Part shown: positions 34,109 to 46,668 of the stretch, in pieces
How positions within the stretch are numbered: position 1 is the stretch's first letter
Layout: each line of letters starts with the position of its first letter
Source: Bolinopsis microptera
Lineage: Eukaryota; Ctenophora; Tentaculata; Lobata; Bolinopsidae
Direction of reading: 5' to 3'
Assembly: GCF_026151205.1 (NCBI RefSeq)
Contig: NC_087072.1
Coordinates: forward strand, 17,563,669-17,623,668
Length of the DNA: 60,000 nt
Notes under the pieces: model-generated
What the model saw: only the letters and a program-made list of their open reading frames with translations
Databases searched by the model: none
What the model was told of the DNA's origin: nothing
Made by a program: the position numbers and the translations under genes

Positions 34109-34434
34109 ATTTGACCAAAACCCATAATCATGGGTAGAGTGTACCGCTGCCAGTGTCTCTCTTTTCCAAACAAAAGGAAATGATATTAATTTGAGGAACA
34201 GTCCGCTAATGCAAATTGATACCGAGAATGAAATCGGTCGCTCGCTTTTTCAAATCAATAAGCTTTATTACAATTCGTGAGCCGTGATCGAATGGAAAAA
34301 GCGAGCGACCGATTTCATTCTCGGTATCAATTTGCATTAGCGGACTGTTCCTCAAATTAATATCATTTCCTTTTGTTTGGAAAAGAGAGACACTGGCAGC
34401 GGTACACTCTACCCATGATTATGGGTTTTGGTCA
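34109..34434. repeat. Repeat X, copy X1 (hairpin)
   Basis: A 326-bp foldback: TTGACCAAAACCCATAATCA at the left, TGATTATGGGTTTTGGTCAA at the right, arms of ~140 bp with few mismatches, and a loop with AATAAGCTTTATTACAATTC. Confidence 0.92.
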
Positions 34435-35446
34435 AATATCATCTCTTTTTGATTATAATGTCAGGATAATTTACACAGCTAGTCGAAACTTCATTAACAA
34501 GGAGGTAATTTCGACGATTTCGAAATTCTGCCTTTGAAAACGTTTCCTTGTGTTTAGTTAGGTATATCTGTCGATAACCGACTGAATATGGCACTTTTTA
34601 CTCATTCAAGTTGGCATTAAATTCATATATAATGCCATTTAAATATCGTGGAAAGCAGAATATATTCGAAATCACGAATGAGCAAAATTCTCACCTTTCG
34701 CACGTGCAAACTTTGAGCGGACGTTACGTGCGCATACAATATTGAATCATCGTAAATTTTTGCGTAGTGGTATTTAACATATAGTTTGATAAGCATGCAA
34801 AGTTTCAGAAGATTTCAAAAAGAACTTGGATCACAACGGGACTCCAAAGTTGATAAAAATCGTGAAAATCAAAATTTTTAGTGATTTTAGCTATTTTAAA
34901 TCAATTTGGGCGTGTCCCCACGTGTGCAACTTTTCGATTTTTAACTTTAAAACTAGCCTATAACACAATTTACACCTTTAAGAAGCAAAATTGAGCTCCA
35001 CAACCCAAGGGATAGCCCAACACCAGAGAATACTAATTCACAACTTTTGTGTTTTTATAAAATTATTCTTCAAAAAAGCACTAACTTCAACAGCAAATAT
35101 CTTTATGAAGGAGTAAGGTAGGAAACTTTTCCGGTAGATTTTTAGAATGCTTGAACAATTATCTAAGATGAAAATGTCCTCAGATTTTGAATAAAATTAC
35201 TCTTTAATGGTGTAAAATCGATTTGAAAAGGTGTTGTTTTGTCAAAAATCAAGTTTAAAAAACACTTAAATTGATGACGTCATCAAGTGATGATGATGAT
35301 GATAAATTATTTTTCAATATAAAGTAAACTAAAGTATAAACGATTATCTTTAAAACCTGTGGTTCGAAATGACTGTATCTTTTATACTTTTGAATCTACG
35401 GACACTTAAATGTAGGCTACAATTGACTGCAAAAAGCGTCTATATA
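34435..35446 (+). repeat. Repeat Z, copy Z1
   Basis: About 1 kb, noncoding, from ATATCATCTCTTTTTGATTA to GACTGCAAAAAGCGTCTATA. It is followed about 450 bp later by its own inverted copy (35896-36899), so Z1-core-Z1' is a ~2.5-kb palindrome. Confidence 0.9.
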
Positions 35447-35448
35447 TA

Positions 35449-35868
35449 TCACAATGCTGGCAAGCATAACCGTTGCCCTTATATTCACAACACTATTTAC
35501 CCCCTATACTATTATATCCCCTTTATTGTTTTCCAGGCATTAAGACTCATCGAAAGTAGTTCAGCAGGTATATTTAAGTTCAAAACATTCTAATTCAATG
35601 TTAAAGATGACAGGAATAAGAAATAGTTATGTGGAGGTTTTTAAGAAATTTGCGCAAAATACGCGCCAGCATGTTATACGAAATTAGGTAAAAAACCCAA
35701 AATCGCCATATTCAGGTGCCTTAAAAACCATGTTAAAATTGAGTTAGAGATCTGAAACTTTGCAGGGCGTCTAGACCTTGTCCAAATCGACTGTTAAAAA
35801 ATTTCATGTTTCAGGAGTATTGGGAAGTGGGTTTTCTGGAACCCCTGTTTTACAACAGATTGTCGTGA
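35449..35868 (+). mobile_element. Repeat Y, copy Y1
   Basis: 420 bp from TCACAATGCTGGCAAGCA to ACAGATTGTCGTGA, inserted at the AT-rich core between Z1 and Z1'. It has two CCCCTATACTATTATATCCC-type minisatellite units and an AT-rich run next to its TGTCGTGA end. Confidence 0.88.
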
Positions 35869-35895
35869 AGTATAGTATATAATATGTATATATGT

Positions 35896-36899
35896 ATAGA
35901 CGCTTTGGCAGTCAATTATAGCCTACATTTAAGTGTCCATAGATTCAAAAGTATAAAAGATACAGTCATTTCGAACCACAGGTTTTAAAGATAATTGTTT
36001 ATACTTTAGTTTACACTATATTGAAAAATAATTTATCGTCATAATCATCACTTGATGACGTCATCAATTTAAGTGTTTTTAAAACTTGATTTTTGACAAA
36101 GTAACAACTTTTCAAATCGATATTACACCATTAAAAAGTAATTTTATTCAAAATCTGAGGACATTTTCATCTTAGATGATTGTTCAAGCATTCTGAAAAT
36201 CTACCGGAAAAGTTTCCTACCTTACTCCTTCATAAAGATATTCGCTATTGAAGTTAGTGCTTTTTTGAAGAATAATTTTATAAAAACACAAAAGTTGTGA
36301 ATTAGTATTCTCTGGTGTTGGACCATCCCTTGGGTTGTGGAGCTCAATTTTGCTTCCTAAAGGTGTAAATTGTGTTATAGGCTAGTTTTAAAGTTAAAAA
36401 TCGAAAAGTTGCACACGTGGGGACACGCCCAAATTGATTTAAAATAGCTTATATCACTGAAAATTGTTATTTTCACGATTTTTATCAACTTTGGAGTCCC
36501 GTTGTGATTCAAGTTCTTTTTGAAATCTTCTGAAACTTTGCATGCTTATTAAACTATATATTAAATACCACTATGCAAAATTTTACGGCGATTCAATATT
36601 GTATGCGCACGCAACGTCCGCTCAAAGTTTGTACGTGCGAAAGGTGAGAATTTTGCTCATTCGTGATATCGAATATATTCTGCTTTCCCACGATATTTAA
36701 ATGGCATTATATATGAATTAAATGCCAACTTGAATGAATAAAAAGTGCCATATTCAGTCTGTTATCGACAGATATACCTACCTAAACACAAGGAAACGTT
36801 TTCAAAGGTAAAATTTCGAAATCGTTGAAATTACCTCCTTATTAATGAAGTTTCGACTTTGTAAATTATCCTGACATTATAATCAAAAAGAGATGATAT
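35896..36899 (-). repeat. Repeat Z, inverted copy Z1'
   Basis: Reverse complement of Z1 with scattered substitutions (clearly more diverged from Z1 than the big palindrome arms are from each other), running into X2 at 36900. Confidence 0.9.
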
Positions 36900-37230
36900 T
36901 TGACCAAAACCCATAATCATGGGTAGAGTGAACCGCTGCCAGTGTCTCTGATCTTTTCCAAACAAAAGGAAATGATATTAATTTGAGGAACCGTCCGCAA
37001 ATGCAAATTGATACCGAGAATGAAATCGGTCGCTCGCTTTTCCCATTCATTCACGGCTTACGAATTGTAATAAAGCTTATTGAATGGGAAAAGCGAGCGA
37101 CCGATTTCATTCTCGGTATCAATTTGCATTTGCGGACGGTTCCTCAAATTAATATCATTTCCTTTTGTTTGGAAAAGATCAGAGACACTGGCAGCGGTTC
37201 ACTCTACCCATGATTATGGGTTTTGGTCAA
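36900..37230. repeat. Repeat X, copy X2 (hairpin)
   Basis: Same foldback as X1, but the loop is reverse-complemented, consistent with being the mirror end of an X-Z-Z'-X unit. A few extra bases (GATCTTTTCC) are present symmetrically in both arms, so the arms have been homogenised. Confidence 0.92.
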
Positions 37231-37250
37231 ATATATATATATATATATCT

Positions 37251-37672
37251 TCACGACAATCTGTTGTAAAACAGGGGTTCCAGAAAACCCACTTCCCGAT
37301 ACTCCTGAAACATGAATTTTTTTTTACTGTCGACTTGGACAAGGTCTAGACGCCCTGCAAAGTTTCAGATCTCTAACTCAATTTTAACATGGTTTTTAAG
37401 GCACCTGAATATGGCGATTTTGGGTTTTTTACCTAATTTCGTATAACATGCTGGCGCGTATTTTGCGCAAATTTCTTAAAAACCTCCATATAACTATTTC
37501 TTATTTCTGTCATCTTTAACATTGAATCAGAATGTTTTGAACTTAAATGTATCTGCTGAATTACTTTCGAAAAAGTCTTAATGCCTGGAAAACAATAAAG
37601 GGGATATAATAGTATAGGGGGTAAATAGTATTGTGAATATAAGGGCGACGGTAATGCTTGCCAGCATTGTGA
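37251..37672 (-). mobile_element. Repeat Y, copy Y2
   Basis: 422 bp from TCACGACAATCTGTTG to CCAGCATTGTGA, joined to X2 through a (TA)n run. Together with Y3 it flanks segment U in inverted orientation. Confidence 0.88.
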
Positions 37673-38026
37673 TAAGTACTCTATTTTCATATTATTAATA
37701 TTTACAGTTACAATTATATCACGCGCTATACTCTTGTGATCCAGGTGCTTGGTAATTCTAAGATTTTAATCGCTGTCCCCTTTGACAAATTGGCTGCCCC
37801 CAATTGAATTGAAAAGTCGTGAAGCCAATTCATTCATAGTAGTCGCAAAGTATCATCATTCAATATATGTATTGATTCACGATGTCAATCCTTCGCAGCT
37901 CGGTGAGGCACAGTGGTGCATCTCGCCGATCTACTGGTTGCGAGAAGCATTATTTGATGCGCGCGCGACCCAGTAGTGCATCGCGCTACAAATATATGTA
38001 TCATCATTAATATGTAACAGCTGTAT

Positions 38027-38116
38027 ACAGTGAAAAATCCTGATTTACCGCAAACCTGATTTGCCGCTGGTCTCTCCTTCCCCCAAACTCCGCGGTAAAT
38101 TAGGATTTTACTGTGT
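38027..38116. mobile_element. Small MITE with ACAGTRAAAATCC termini
   Basis: Inverted termini with GATTTACCGC/GCGGTAAAT inside. A related fragment (AAACCCCGATTTACCGCGGAGTTT) is at 58552-58575. The termini resemble pogo/tigger-type non-autonomous elements. Confidence 0.6.
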
Positions 38117-38935
38117 ATTTACAGCTGGTATGAATTTTATTGAAACTAACGACCAATCAAACTAATTACTGGTTTATAAATATTAACATAGTAAAGTATT
38201 TGAGTCTAGTCACAATACGAACCATGTCACATAAGAGTGATACATTTATACGTCAAACTCCAACATTCTTCCCTCTAGGCTACAGATTGACACTTTCGTA
38301 ATATACCATCACATCGTAATTGAAGGAACATACACAATCGCGAGCATATTTTCTTATAGTTTAACTGTTGGTATCTTCTAGTGAGCAGCCGCATAAGTGA
38401 TCCTAAAGTGCAAATGTGTGTCACAATCTACCAATTTCATTGCATTTTCGTGGCTTTACGGCCGAGTGAGTTGCTGCTTATACTGGACATAGAACGATTA
38501 TAAAGTCGAACTTATCTGATATCGTTATTTTGACATTCTGTTATAAGTGATGACGCGGTCGCGGTTATGAATTCCAGAATTCGTATCAAAGTATGGAAGA
38601 TGGTATCTATAATTGGTGGCCGTACTATTTGTACATCTCAACTCGTTAGATGTTGTAGTAAACAGACTTACAGTTGTCCTGTTCACGCCTATATCAGGAA
38701 ATTGCGGTCTAATTAATCTCAAAAGACCGGGAAACGCTGAAAATTACTCACTTTTACTTTTAGTTTGACGACTTTTTCTACTTATCCGGGGATTGTTACA
38801 TTTTAATAGTGCCCCGTAAAGCACTTGAAATGTTCGCAACTTTTTACATTTATATACGGGGAGAAGAGGCAGTGTATTACTTATTACTGTTGTTACGTTC
38901 GGAGATAGTTGCCAAAATTATATCGTACGACTAGT

Positions 38936-39005
38936 AACAGTTCCCCATTACCCAGTACAGTTCCCCACTACCCAGTACAGTTCTCCACTACCCAGTACAG
39001 TTCTC
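38936..39005. repeat. 20-bp tandem repeat (ACAGTTCCCCACTACCCAGT)
   Basis: About 3.5 copies, mirrored exactly at 41772-41841 in the right arm. Confidence 0.85.
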
Positions 39006-39952
39006 CCATTAGAAAGGGTGTGTTTTGGCCACCTTGTAATAGCTTGTACATACAAAAACTATATGATAGTTAAAAGCGTATGATAAATCAGCATTGGTTT
39101 TGAACTGGAGCGGCTCACTGATTGAGTGATCACTGATCATATCGCCGCACGTGCGTCATACTATCACAAATCTACTTTTTACTGGTCAACAGTGCGGTCC
39201 CGTGTAATATCGCATAATTAAAAATTGGACGTTTTACTTGAGTGATCGAATTTGCAACAGAGCAGATTGAGATTTACTTGTACTCTTCTAGTTCTATAGC
39301 GTTTATTAATCGTATTTTGTGGGATTGCTCGGTTGTGTATATTATGCTCTTTTTGTTGTTTCGTAAAGACCTGTCCGATCTATGTTTCTTTCAAATTATA
39401 CATACCTACTCGAGTTTAGCATTTTAAAAATGATTCTCCATCCTTTCCTACATTTTCAGAATTCATTTTCATTCCCATTTAACCTGACGGGCGAAAAGGT
39501 GGGTCGTTAAAAGTTCAAAAATACGAATAAGAATACACCAATGGCAATATAATTCCACTTTTTTGGCAATCATGTTTCATCGTCACGCAAAGTGCGTGTT
39601 TCTAATTTTGGCGTGATCACGATCAACAACTTAGAGTATCAGTAAATCGTATTTTCTGTAAATTTTATTTTCTGCAGTTCTCTTTCGTCTGTGCAAAAAT
39701 TGTAGTTCTTAGAGTCAAATTAATTGTGTTATTTGATAACTTATTCCTGAATTTTGTTTTTTAGTTGAGAAGGTTTGAAAAGTTAAAACTAAAAAACAAC
39801 GTGCTATATAATGAAATAAGATCTTGATGCAATGTTAGTAATATTTTGGACTCCTAAATAGAGGTCGAGTGTCGACCGAATTAAAAATTCTGATCACATT
39901 CCAAGTCCTACATTGCATTATTGGTATTAAAAGCATCACCACATATACTATA

Positions 39953-40374
39953 TCACAATGCTGGCAAGCATTACCGTCGCCCTTATATTCACAATACTAT
40001 TTACCCCCTATACTATTATATCCCCTTTATTGTTTTCCAGGCATTAAGACTTTTTCGAAAGTAATTCAGCAGATACATTTAAGTTCAAAACATTCTGATT
40101 CAATGTTAAAGATGACAGAAATAAGAAATAGTTATATGGAGGTTTTTAAGAAATTTGCGCAAAATACGCGCCAGCATGTTATACGAAATTAGGTAAAAAA
40201 CCCAAAATCGCCATATTCAGGTGCCTTAAAAACCATGTTAAAATTGAGTTAGAGATCTGAAACTTTGCAGGGCGTCTAGACCTTGTCCAAGTCGACAGTA
40301 AAAAAAATTTCATGTTTCAGGAGTATCGGGAAGTGGGTTTTCTGGAACCCCTGTTTTACAACAGATTGTCGTGA
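39953..40374 (+). mobile_element. Repeat Y, copy Y3, at the palindrome centre
   Basis: Same 422-bp sequence as Y2 in reverse orientation. Its TGTCGTGA end reaches the central AT run. Confidence 0.88.
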
Positions 40375-40402
40375 AGATATATATATAAGTATATATATAT
40401 CT
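40375..40402. repeat. AT-rich centre of the giant palindrome
   Basis: AAGATATATATATAAGTATATATATATCTT region. AG at 40388-40389 is the only unpaired pair. Two Y termini meet here tail to tail. Confidence 0.9.
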
Positions 40403-40824
40403 TCACGACAATCTGTTGTAAAACAGGGGTTCCAGAAAACCCACTTCCCGATACTCCTGAAACATGAAATTTTTTTTACTGTCGACTTGGACAAGGTCTA
40501 GACGCCCTGCAAAGTTTCAGATCTCTAACTCAATTTTAACATGGTTTTTAAGGCACCTGAATATGGCGATTTTGGGTTTTTTACCTAATTTCGTATAACA
40601 TGCTGGCGCGTATTTTGCGCAAATTTCTTAAAAACCTCCATATAACTATTTCTTATTTCTGTCATCTTTAACATTGAATCAGAATGTTTTGAACTTAAAT
40701 GTATCTGCTGAATTACTTTCGAAAAAGTCTTAATGCCTGGAAAACAATAAAGGGGATATAATAGTATAGGGGGTAAATAGTATTGTGAATATAAGGGCGA
40801 CGGTAATGCTTGCCAGCATTGTGA
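40403..40824 (-). mobile_element. Repeat Y, copy Y3' (mirror of Y3)
   Basis: Reverse complement of 39953-40374. Confidence 0.88.
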
Positions 40825-43104
40825 TATAGTATATGTGGTGATGCTTTTAATACCAATAATGCAATGTAGGACTTGGAATGTGATCAGAATTTTTAATTCG
40901 GTCGACACTCGACCTCTATTTAGGAGTCCAAAATATTACTAACATTGCATCAAGATCTTATTTCATTATATAGCACGTTGTTTTTTAGTTTTAACTTTTC
41001 AAACCTTCTCAACTAAAAAACAAAATTCAGGAATAAGTTATCAAATAACACAATTAATTTGACTCTAAGAACTACAATTTTTGCACAGACGAAAGAGAAC
41101 TGCAGAAAATAAAATTTACAGAAAATACGATTTACTGATACTCTAAGTTGTTGATCGTGATCACGCCAAAATTAGAAACACGCACTTTGCGTGACGATGA
41201 AACATGATTGCCAAAAAAGTGGAATTATATTGCCATTGGTGTATTCTTATTCGTATTTTTGAACTTTTAACGACCCACCTTTTCGCCCGTCAGGTTAAAT
41301 GGGAATGAAAATGAATTCTGAAAATGTAGGAAAGGATGGAGAATCATTTTTAAAATGCTAAACTCGAGTAGGTATGTATAATTTGAAAGAAACATAGATC
41401 GGACAGGTCTTTACGAAACAACAAAAAGAGCATAATATACACAACCGAGCAATCCCACAAAATACGATTAATAAACGCTATAGAACTAGAAGAGTACAAG
41501 TAAATCTCAATCTGCTCTGTTGCAAATTCGATCACTCAAGTAAAACGTCCAATTTTTAATTATGCGATATTACACGGGACCGCACTGTTGACCAGTAAAA
41601 AGTAGATTTGTGATAGTATGACGCACGTGCGGCGATATGATCAGTGATCACTCAATCAGTGAGCCGCTCCAGTTCAAAACCAATGCTGATTTATCATACG
41701 CTTTTAACTATCATATAGTTTTTGTATGTACAAGCTATTACAAGGTGGCCAAAACACACCCTTTCTAATGGGAGAACTGTACTGGGTAGTGGAGAACTGT
41801 ACTGGGTAGTGGGGAACTGTACTGGGTAATGGGGAACTGTTACTAGTCGTACGATATAATTTTGGCAACTATCTCCGAACGTAACAACAGTAATAAGTAA
41901 TACACTGCCTCTTCTCCCCGTATATAAATGTAAAAAGTTGCGAACATTTCAAGTGCTTTACGGGGCACTATTAAAATGTAACAATCCCCGGATAAGTAGA
42001 AAAAGTCGTCAAACTAAAAGTAAAAGTGAGTAATTTTCAGCGTTTCCCGGTCTTTTGAGATTAATTAGACCGCAATTTCCTGATATAGGCGTGAACAGGA
42101 CAACTGTAAGTCTGTTTACTACAACATCTAACGAGTTGAGATGTACAAATAGTACGGCCACCAATTATAGATACCATCTTCCATACTTTGATACGAATTC
42201 TGGAATTCATAACCGCGACCGCGTCATCACTTATAACAGAATGTCAAAATAACGATATCAGATAAGTTCGACTTTATAATCGTTCTATGTCCAGTATAAG
42301 CAGCACCTCACTCGGCCGTAAAGCCACGAAAATGCCATGAAATTGGTAGATTGTGACACACATTTGCACTTTAGGATCACTTATGCGGCTGCTCACTAGA
42401 AGATACCAACAGTTAAACTATAAGAAAATATGCTCGCGATTGTGTATGTTCCTTCAATTACGATGTGATGGTATATTACGAAAGTGTCAATCTGTAGCCT
42501 AGAGGGAAGAATGTTGGAGTTTGACGTATAAATGTATCACTCTTATGTGACATGGTTCGTATTGTGACTAGACTCAAATACTTTACTATGTTAATATTTA
42601 TAAACCAGTAATTAGTTTGATTGGTCGTTAGTTTCAATAAAATTCATACCAGCTGTAAATACACAGTAAAATCCTAATTTACCGCGGAGTTTGGGGGAAG
42701 GAGAGACCAGCGGCAAATCAGGTTTGCGGTAAATCAGGATTTTTCACTGTATACAGCTGTTACATATTAATGATGATACATATATTTGTAGCGCGATGCA
42801 CTACTGGGTCGCGCGCGCATCAAATAATGCTTCTCGCAACCAGTAGATCGGCGAGATGCACCACTGTGCCTCACCGAGCTGCGAAGGATTGACATCGTGA
42901 ATCAATACATATATTGAATGATGATACTTTGCGACTACTATGAATGAATTGGCTTCACGACTTTTCAATTCAATTGGGGGCAGCCAATTTGTCAAAGGGG
43001 ACAGCGATTAAAATCTTAGAATTACCAAGCACCTGGATCACAAGAGTATAGCGCGTGATATAATTGTAACTGTAAATATTAATAATATGAAAATAGAGTA
43101 CTTA
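40825..43104. other. Segment U' (mirror of U)
   Basis: Reverse complement of 37673-39952. The two mismatches seen (42306, 42336) fall here. Confidence 0.7.
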
Positions 43105-43526
43105 TCACAATGCTGGCAAGCATTACCGTCGCCCTTATATTCACAATACTATTTACCCCCTATACTATTATATCCCCTTTATTGTTTTCCAGGCATTAAG
43201 ACTTTTTCGAAAGTAATTCAGCAGATACATTTAAGTTCAAAACATTCTGATTCAATGTTAAAGATGACAGAAATAAGAAATAGTTATATGGAGGTTTTTA
43301 AGAAATTTGCGCAAAATACGCGCCAGCATGTTATACGAAATTAGGTAAAAAACCCAAAATCGCCATATTCAGGTGCCTTAAAAACCATGTTAAAATTGAG
43401 TTAGAGATCTGAAACTTTGCAGGGCGTCTAGACCTTGTCCAAGTCGACAGTAAAAAAAAATTCATGTTTCAGGAGTATCGGGAAGTGGGTTTTCTGGAAC
43501 CCCTGTTTTACAACAGATTGTCGTGA
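43105..43526 (+). mobile_element. Repeat Y, copy Y2' (mirror of Y2)
   Basis: Reverse complement of 37251-37672, including the same T9/A9 homopolymer length. Confidence 0.88.
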
Positions 43527-43546
43527 AGATATATATATATATATAT

Positions 43547-43877
43547 TTGACCAAAACCCATAATCATGGGTAGAGTGAACCGCTGCCAGTGTCTCTGATC
43601 TTTTCCAAACAAAAGGAAATGATATTAATTTGAGGAACCGTCCGCAAATGCAAATTGATACCGAGAATGAAATCGGTCGCTCGCTTTTCCCATTCATTCA
43701 CGGCTTACGAATTGTAATAAAGCTTATTGAATGGGAAAAGCGAGCGACCGATTTCATTCTCGGTATCAATTTGCATTTGCGGACGGTTCCTCAAATTAAT
43801 ATCATTTCCTTTTGTTTGGAAAAGATCAGAGACACTGGCAGCGGTTCACTCTACCCATGATTATGGGTTTTGGTCAA
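43547..43877. repeat. Repeat X, copy X2' (mirror of X2)
   Basis: Hairpin identical in reverse to 36900-37230. Confidence 0.9.
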
Positions 43878-44881
43878 ATATCATCTCTTTTTGATTATAA
43901 TGTCAGGATAATTTACAAAGTCGAAACTTCATTAATAAGGAGGTAATTTCAACGATTTCGAAATTTTACCTTTGAAAACGTTTCCTTGTGTTTAGGTAGG
44001 TATATCTGTCGATAACAGACTGAATATGGCACTTTTTATTCATTCAAGTTGGCATTTAATTCATATATAATGCCATTTAAATATCGTGGGAAAGCAGAAT
44101 ATATTCGATATCACGAATGAGCAAAATTCTCACCTTTCGCACGTACAAACTTTGAGCGGACGTTGCGTGCGCATACAATATTGAATCGCCGTAAAATTTT
44201 GCATAGTGGTATTTAATATATAGTTTAATAAGCATGCAAAGTTTCAGAAGATTTCAAAAAGAACTTGAATCACAACGGGACTCCAAAGTTGATAAAAATC
44301 GTGAAAATAACAATTTTCAGTGATATAAGCTATTTTAAATCAATTTGGGCGTGTCCCCACGTGTGCAACTTTTCGATTTTTAACTTTAAAACTAGCCTAT
44401 AACACAATTTACACCTTTAGGAAGCAAAATTGAGCTCCACAACCCAAGGGATGGTCCAACACCAGAGAATACTAATTCACAACTTTTGTGTTTTTATAAA
44501 ATTATTCTTCAAAAAAGCACTAACTTCAATAGCGAATATCTTTATGAAGGAGTAAGGTAGGAAACTTTTCCGGTAGATTTTCAGAATGCTTGAACAATCA
44601 TCTAAGATAAAAATGTCCTCAGATTTTGAATAAAATTACTTTTTAATGGTGTAATATCGATTTGAAAAGTTGTTACTTTGTCAAAAATCAAGTTTTAAAA
44701 ACACTTAAATTGATGACGTCATCAAGTGATGATTATGACGATAAATTATTTTTCAATATAGTGTAAACTAAAGTATAAACAATTATCTTTAAAACCTGTG
44801 GTTCGAAATGACTGTATCTTTTATACTTTTGAATCTATGGACACTTAAATGTAGGCTATAATTGACTGCCAAAGCGTCTAT
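43878..44881 (+). repeat. Repeat Z, mirror of Z1'
   Basis: Reverse complement of 35896-36899. Confidence 0.9.
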
Positions 44882-44908
44882 ACATATATACATATTATAT
44901 ACTATACT

Positions 44909-45328
44909 TCACGACAATCTGTTGTAAAACAGGGGTTCCAGAAAACCCACTTCCCAATACTCCTGAAACATGAAATTTTTTAACAGTCGATTTGGACAAG
45001 GTCTAGACGCCCTGCAAAGTTTCAGATCTCTAACTCAATTTTAACATGGTTTTTAAGGCACCTGAATATGGCGATTTTGGGTTTTTTACCTAATTTCGTA
45101 TAACATGCTGGCGCGTATTTTGCGCAAATTTCTTAAAAACCTCCACATAACTATTTCTTATTCCTGTCATCTTTAACATTGAATTAGAATGTTTTGAACT
45201 TAAATATACCTGCTGAACTACTTTCGATGAGTCTTAATGCCTGGAAAACAATAAAGGGGATATAATAGTATAGGGGGTAAATAGTGTTGTGAATATAAGG
45301 GCAACGGTTATGCTTGCCAGCATTGTGA
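44909..45328 (-). mobile_element. Repeat Y, copy Y1' (mirror of Y1)
   Basis: Reverse complement of 35449-35868. Confidence 0.88.
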
Positions 45329-45330
45329 TA

Positions 45331-46342
45331 TATATAGACGCTTTTTGCAGTCAATTGTAGCCTACATTTAAGTGTCCGTAGATTCAAAAGTATAAAAGAT
45401 ACAGTCATTTCGAACCACAGGTTTTAAAGATAATCGTTTATACTTTAGTTTACTTTATATTGAAAAATAATTTATCATCATCATCATCACTTGATGACGT
45501 CATCAATTTAAGTGTTTTTTAAACTTGATTTTTGACAAAACAACACCTTTTCAAATCGATTTTACACCATTAAAGAGTAATTTTATTCAAAATCTGAGGA
45601 CATTTTCATCTTAGATAATTGTTCAAGCATTCTAAAAATCTACCGGAAAAGTTTCCTACCTTACTCCTTCATAAAGATATTTGCTGTTGAAGTTAGTGCT
45701 TTTTTGAAGAATAATTTTATAAAAACACAAAAGTTGTGAATTAGTATTCTCTGGTGTTGGGCTATCCCTTGGGTTGTGGAGCTCAATTTTGCTTCTTAAA
45801 GGTGTAAATTGTGTTATAGGCTAGTTTTAAAGTTAAAAATCGAAAAGTTGCACACGTGGGGACACGCCCAAATTGATTTAAAATAGCTAAAATCACTAAA
45901 AATTTTGATTTTCACGATTTTTATCAACTTTGGAGTCCCGTTGTGATCCAAGTTCTTTTTGAAATCTTCTGAAACTTTGCATGCTTATCAAACTATATGT
46001 TAAATACCACTACGCAAAAATTTACGATGATTCAATATTGTATGCGCACGTAACGTCCGCTCAAAGTTTGCACGTGCGAAAGGTGAGAATTTTGCTCATT
46101 CGTGATTTCGAATATATTCTGCTTTCCACGATATTTAAATGGCATTATATATGAATTTAATGCCAACTTGAATGAGTAAAAAGTGCCATATTCAGTCGGT
46201 TATCGACAGATATACCTAACTAAACACAAGGAAACGTTTTCAAAGGCAGAATTTCGAAATCGTCGAAATTACCTCCTTGTTAATGAAGTTTCGACTAGCT
46301 GTGTAAATTATCCTGACATTATAATCAAAAAGAGATGATATT
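45331..46342 (-). repeat. Repeat Z, mirror of Z1
   Basis: Reverse complement of 34435-35446. Confidence 0.9.
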
Positions 46343-46668
46343 TGACCAAAACCCATAATCATGGGTAGAGTGTACCGCTGCCAGTGTCTCTCTTTTCCAA
46401 ACAAAAGGAAATGATATTAATTTGAGGAACAGTCCGCTAATGCAAATTGATACCGAGAATGAAATCGGTCGCTCGCTTTTTCCATTCGATCACGGCTCAC
46501 GAATTGTAATAAAGCTTATTGATTTGAAAAAGCGAGCGACCGATTTCATTCTCGGTATCAATTTGCATTAGCGGACTGTTCCTCAAATTAATATCATTTC
46601 CTTTTGTTTGGAAAAGAGAGACACTGGCAGCGGTACACTCTACCCATGATTATGGGTTTTGGTCAAAT
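46343..46668. repeat. Repeat X, copy X1' (mirror of X1)
   Basis: Hairpin identical in reverse to 34109-34434. It ends the palindrome. Confidence 0.9.

Larger units (their letters stand above)
37673..39952. other. Segment U, single-copy-like DNA inside the palindrome arm
   Basis: 2.28 kb with no recognised gene, present only here and mirrored at 40825-43104. It contains a small inverted repeat (ACAGTGAAAAATCCTGATTT to AGGATTTTACTGTG, 38027-38116) and a 20-bp tandem at 38936-39005. Short frames inside have no recognised product. Confidence 0.6.

Noticed and set aside
39242-39427. Membrane protein frame in U
   Set aside because: 61 codons, AT-rich, no homology or splice context, and mirrored with the arm.
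37433-43344. Duplicated small genes in the palindrome (85-, 107-, 89- and 76-codon frames)
   Set aside because: These frames lie in Y, X and U sequence on both arms; they are identical because the DNA is mirrored, and the motifs (YPLYYYT, FQALRLIES) come from the minisatellite and Y core. No coding signal.
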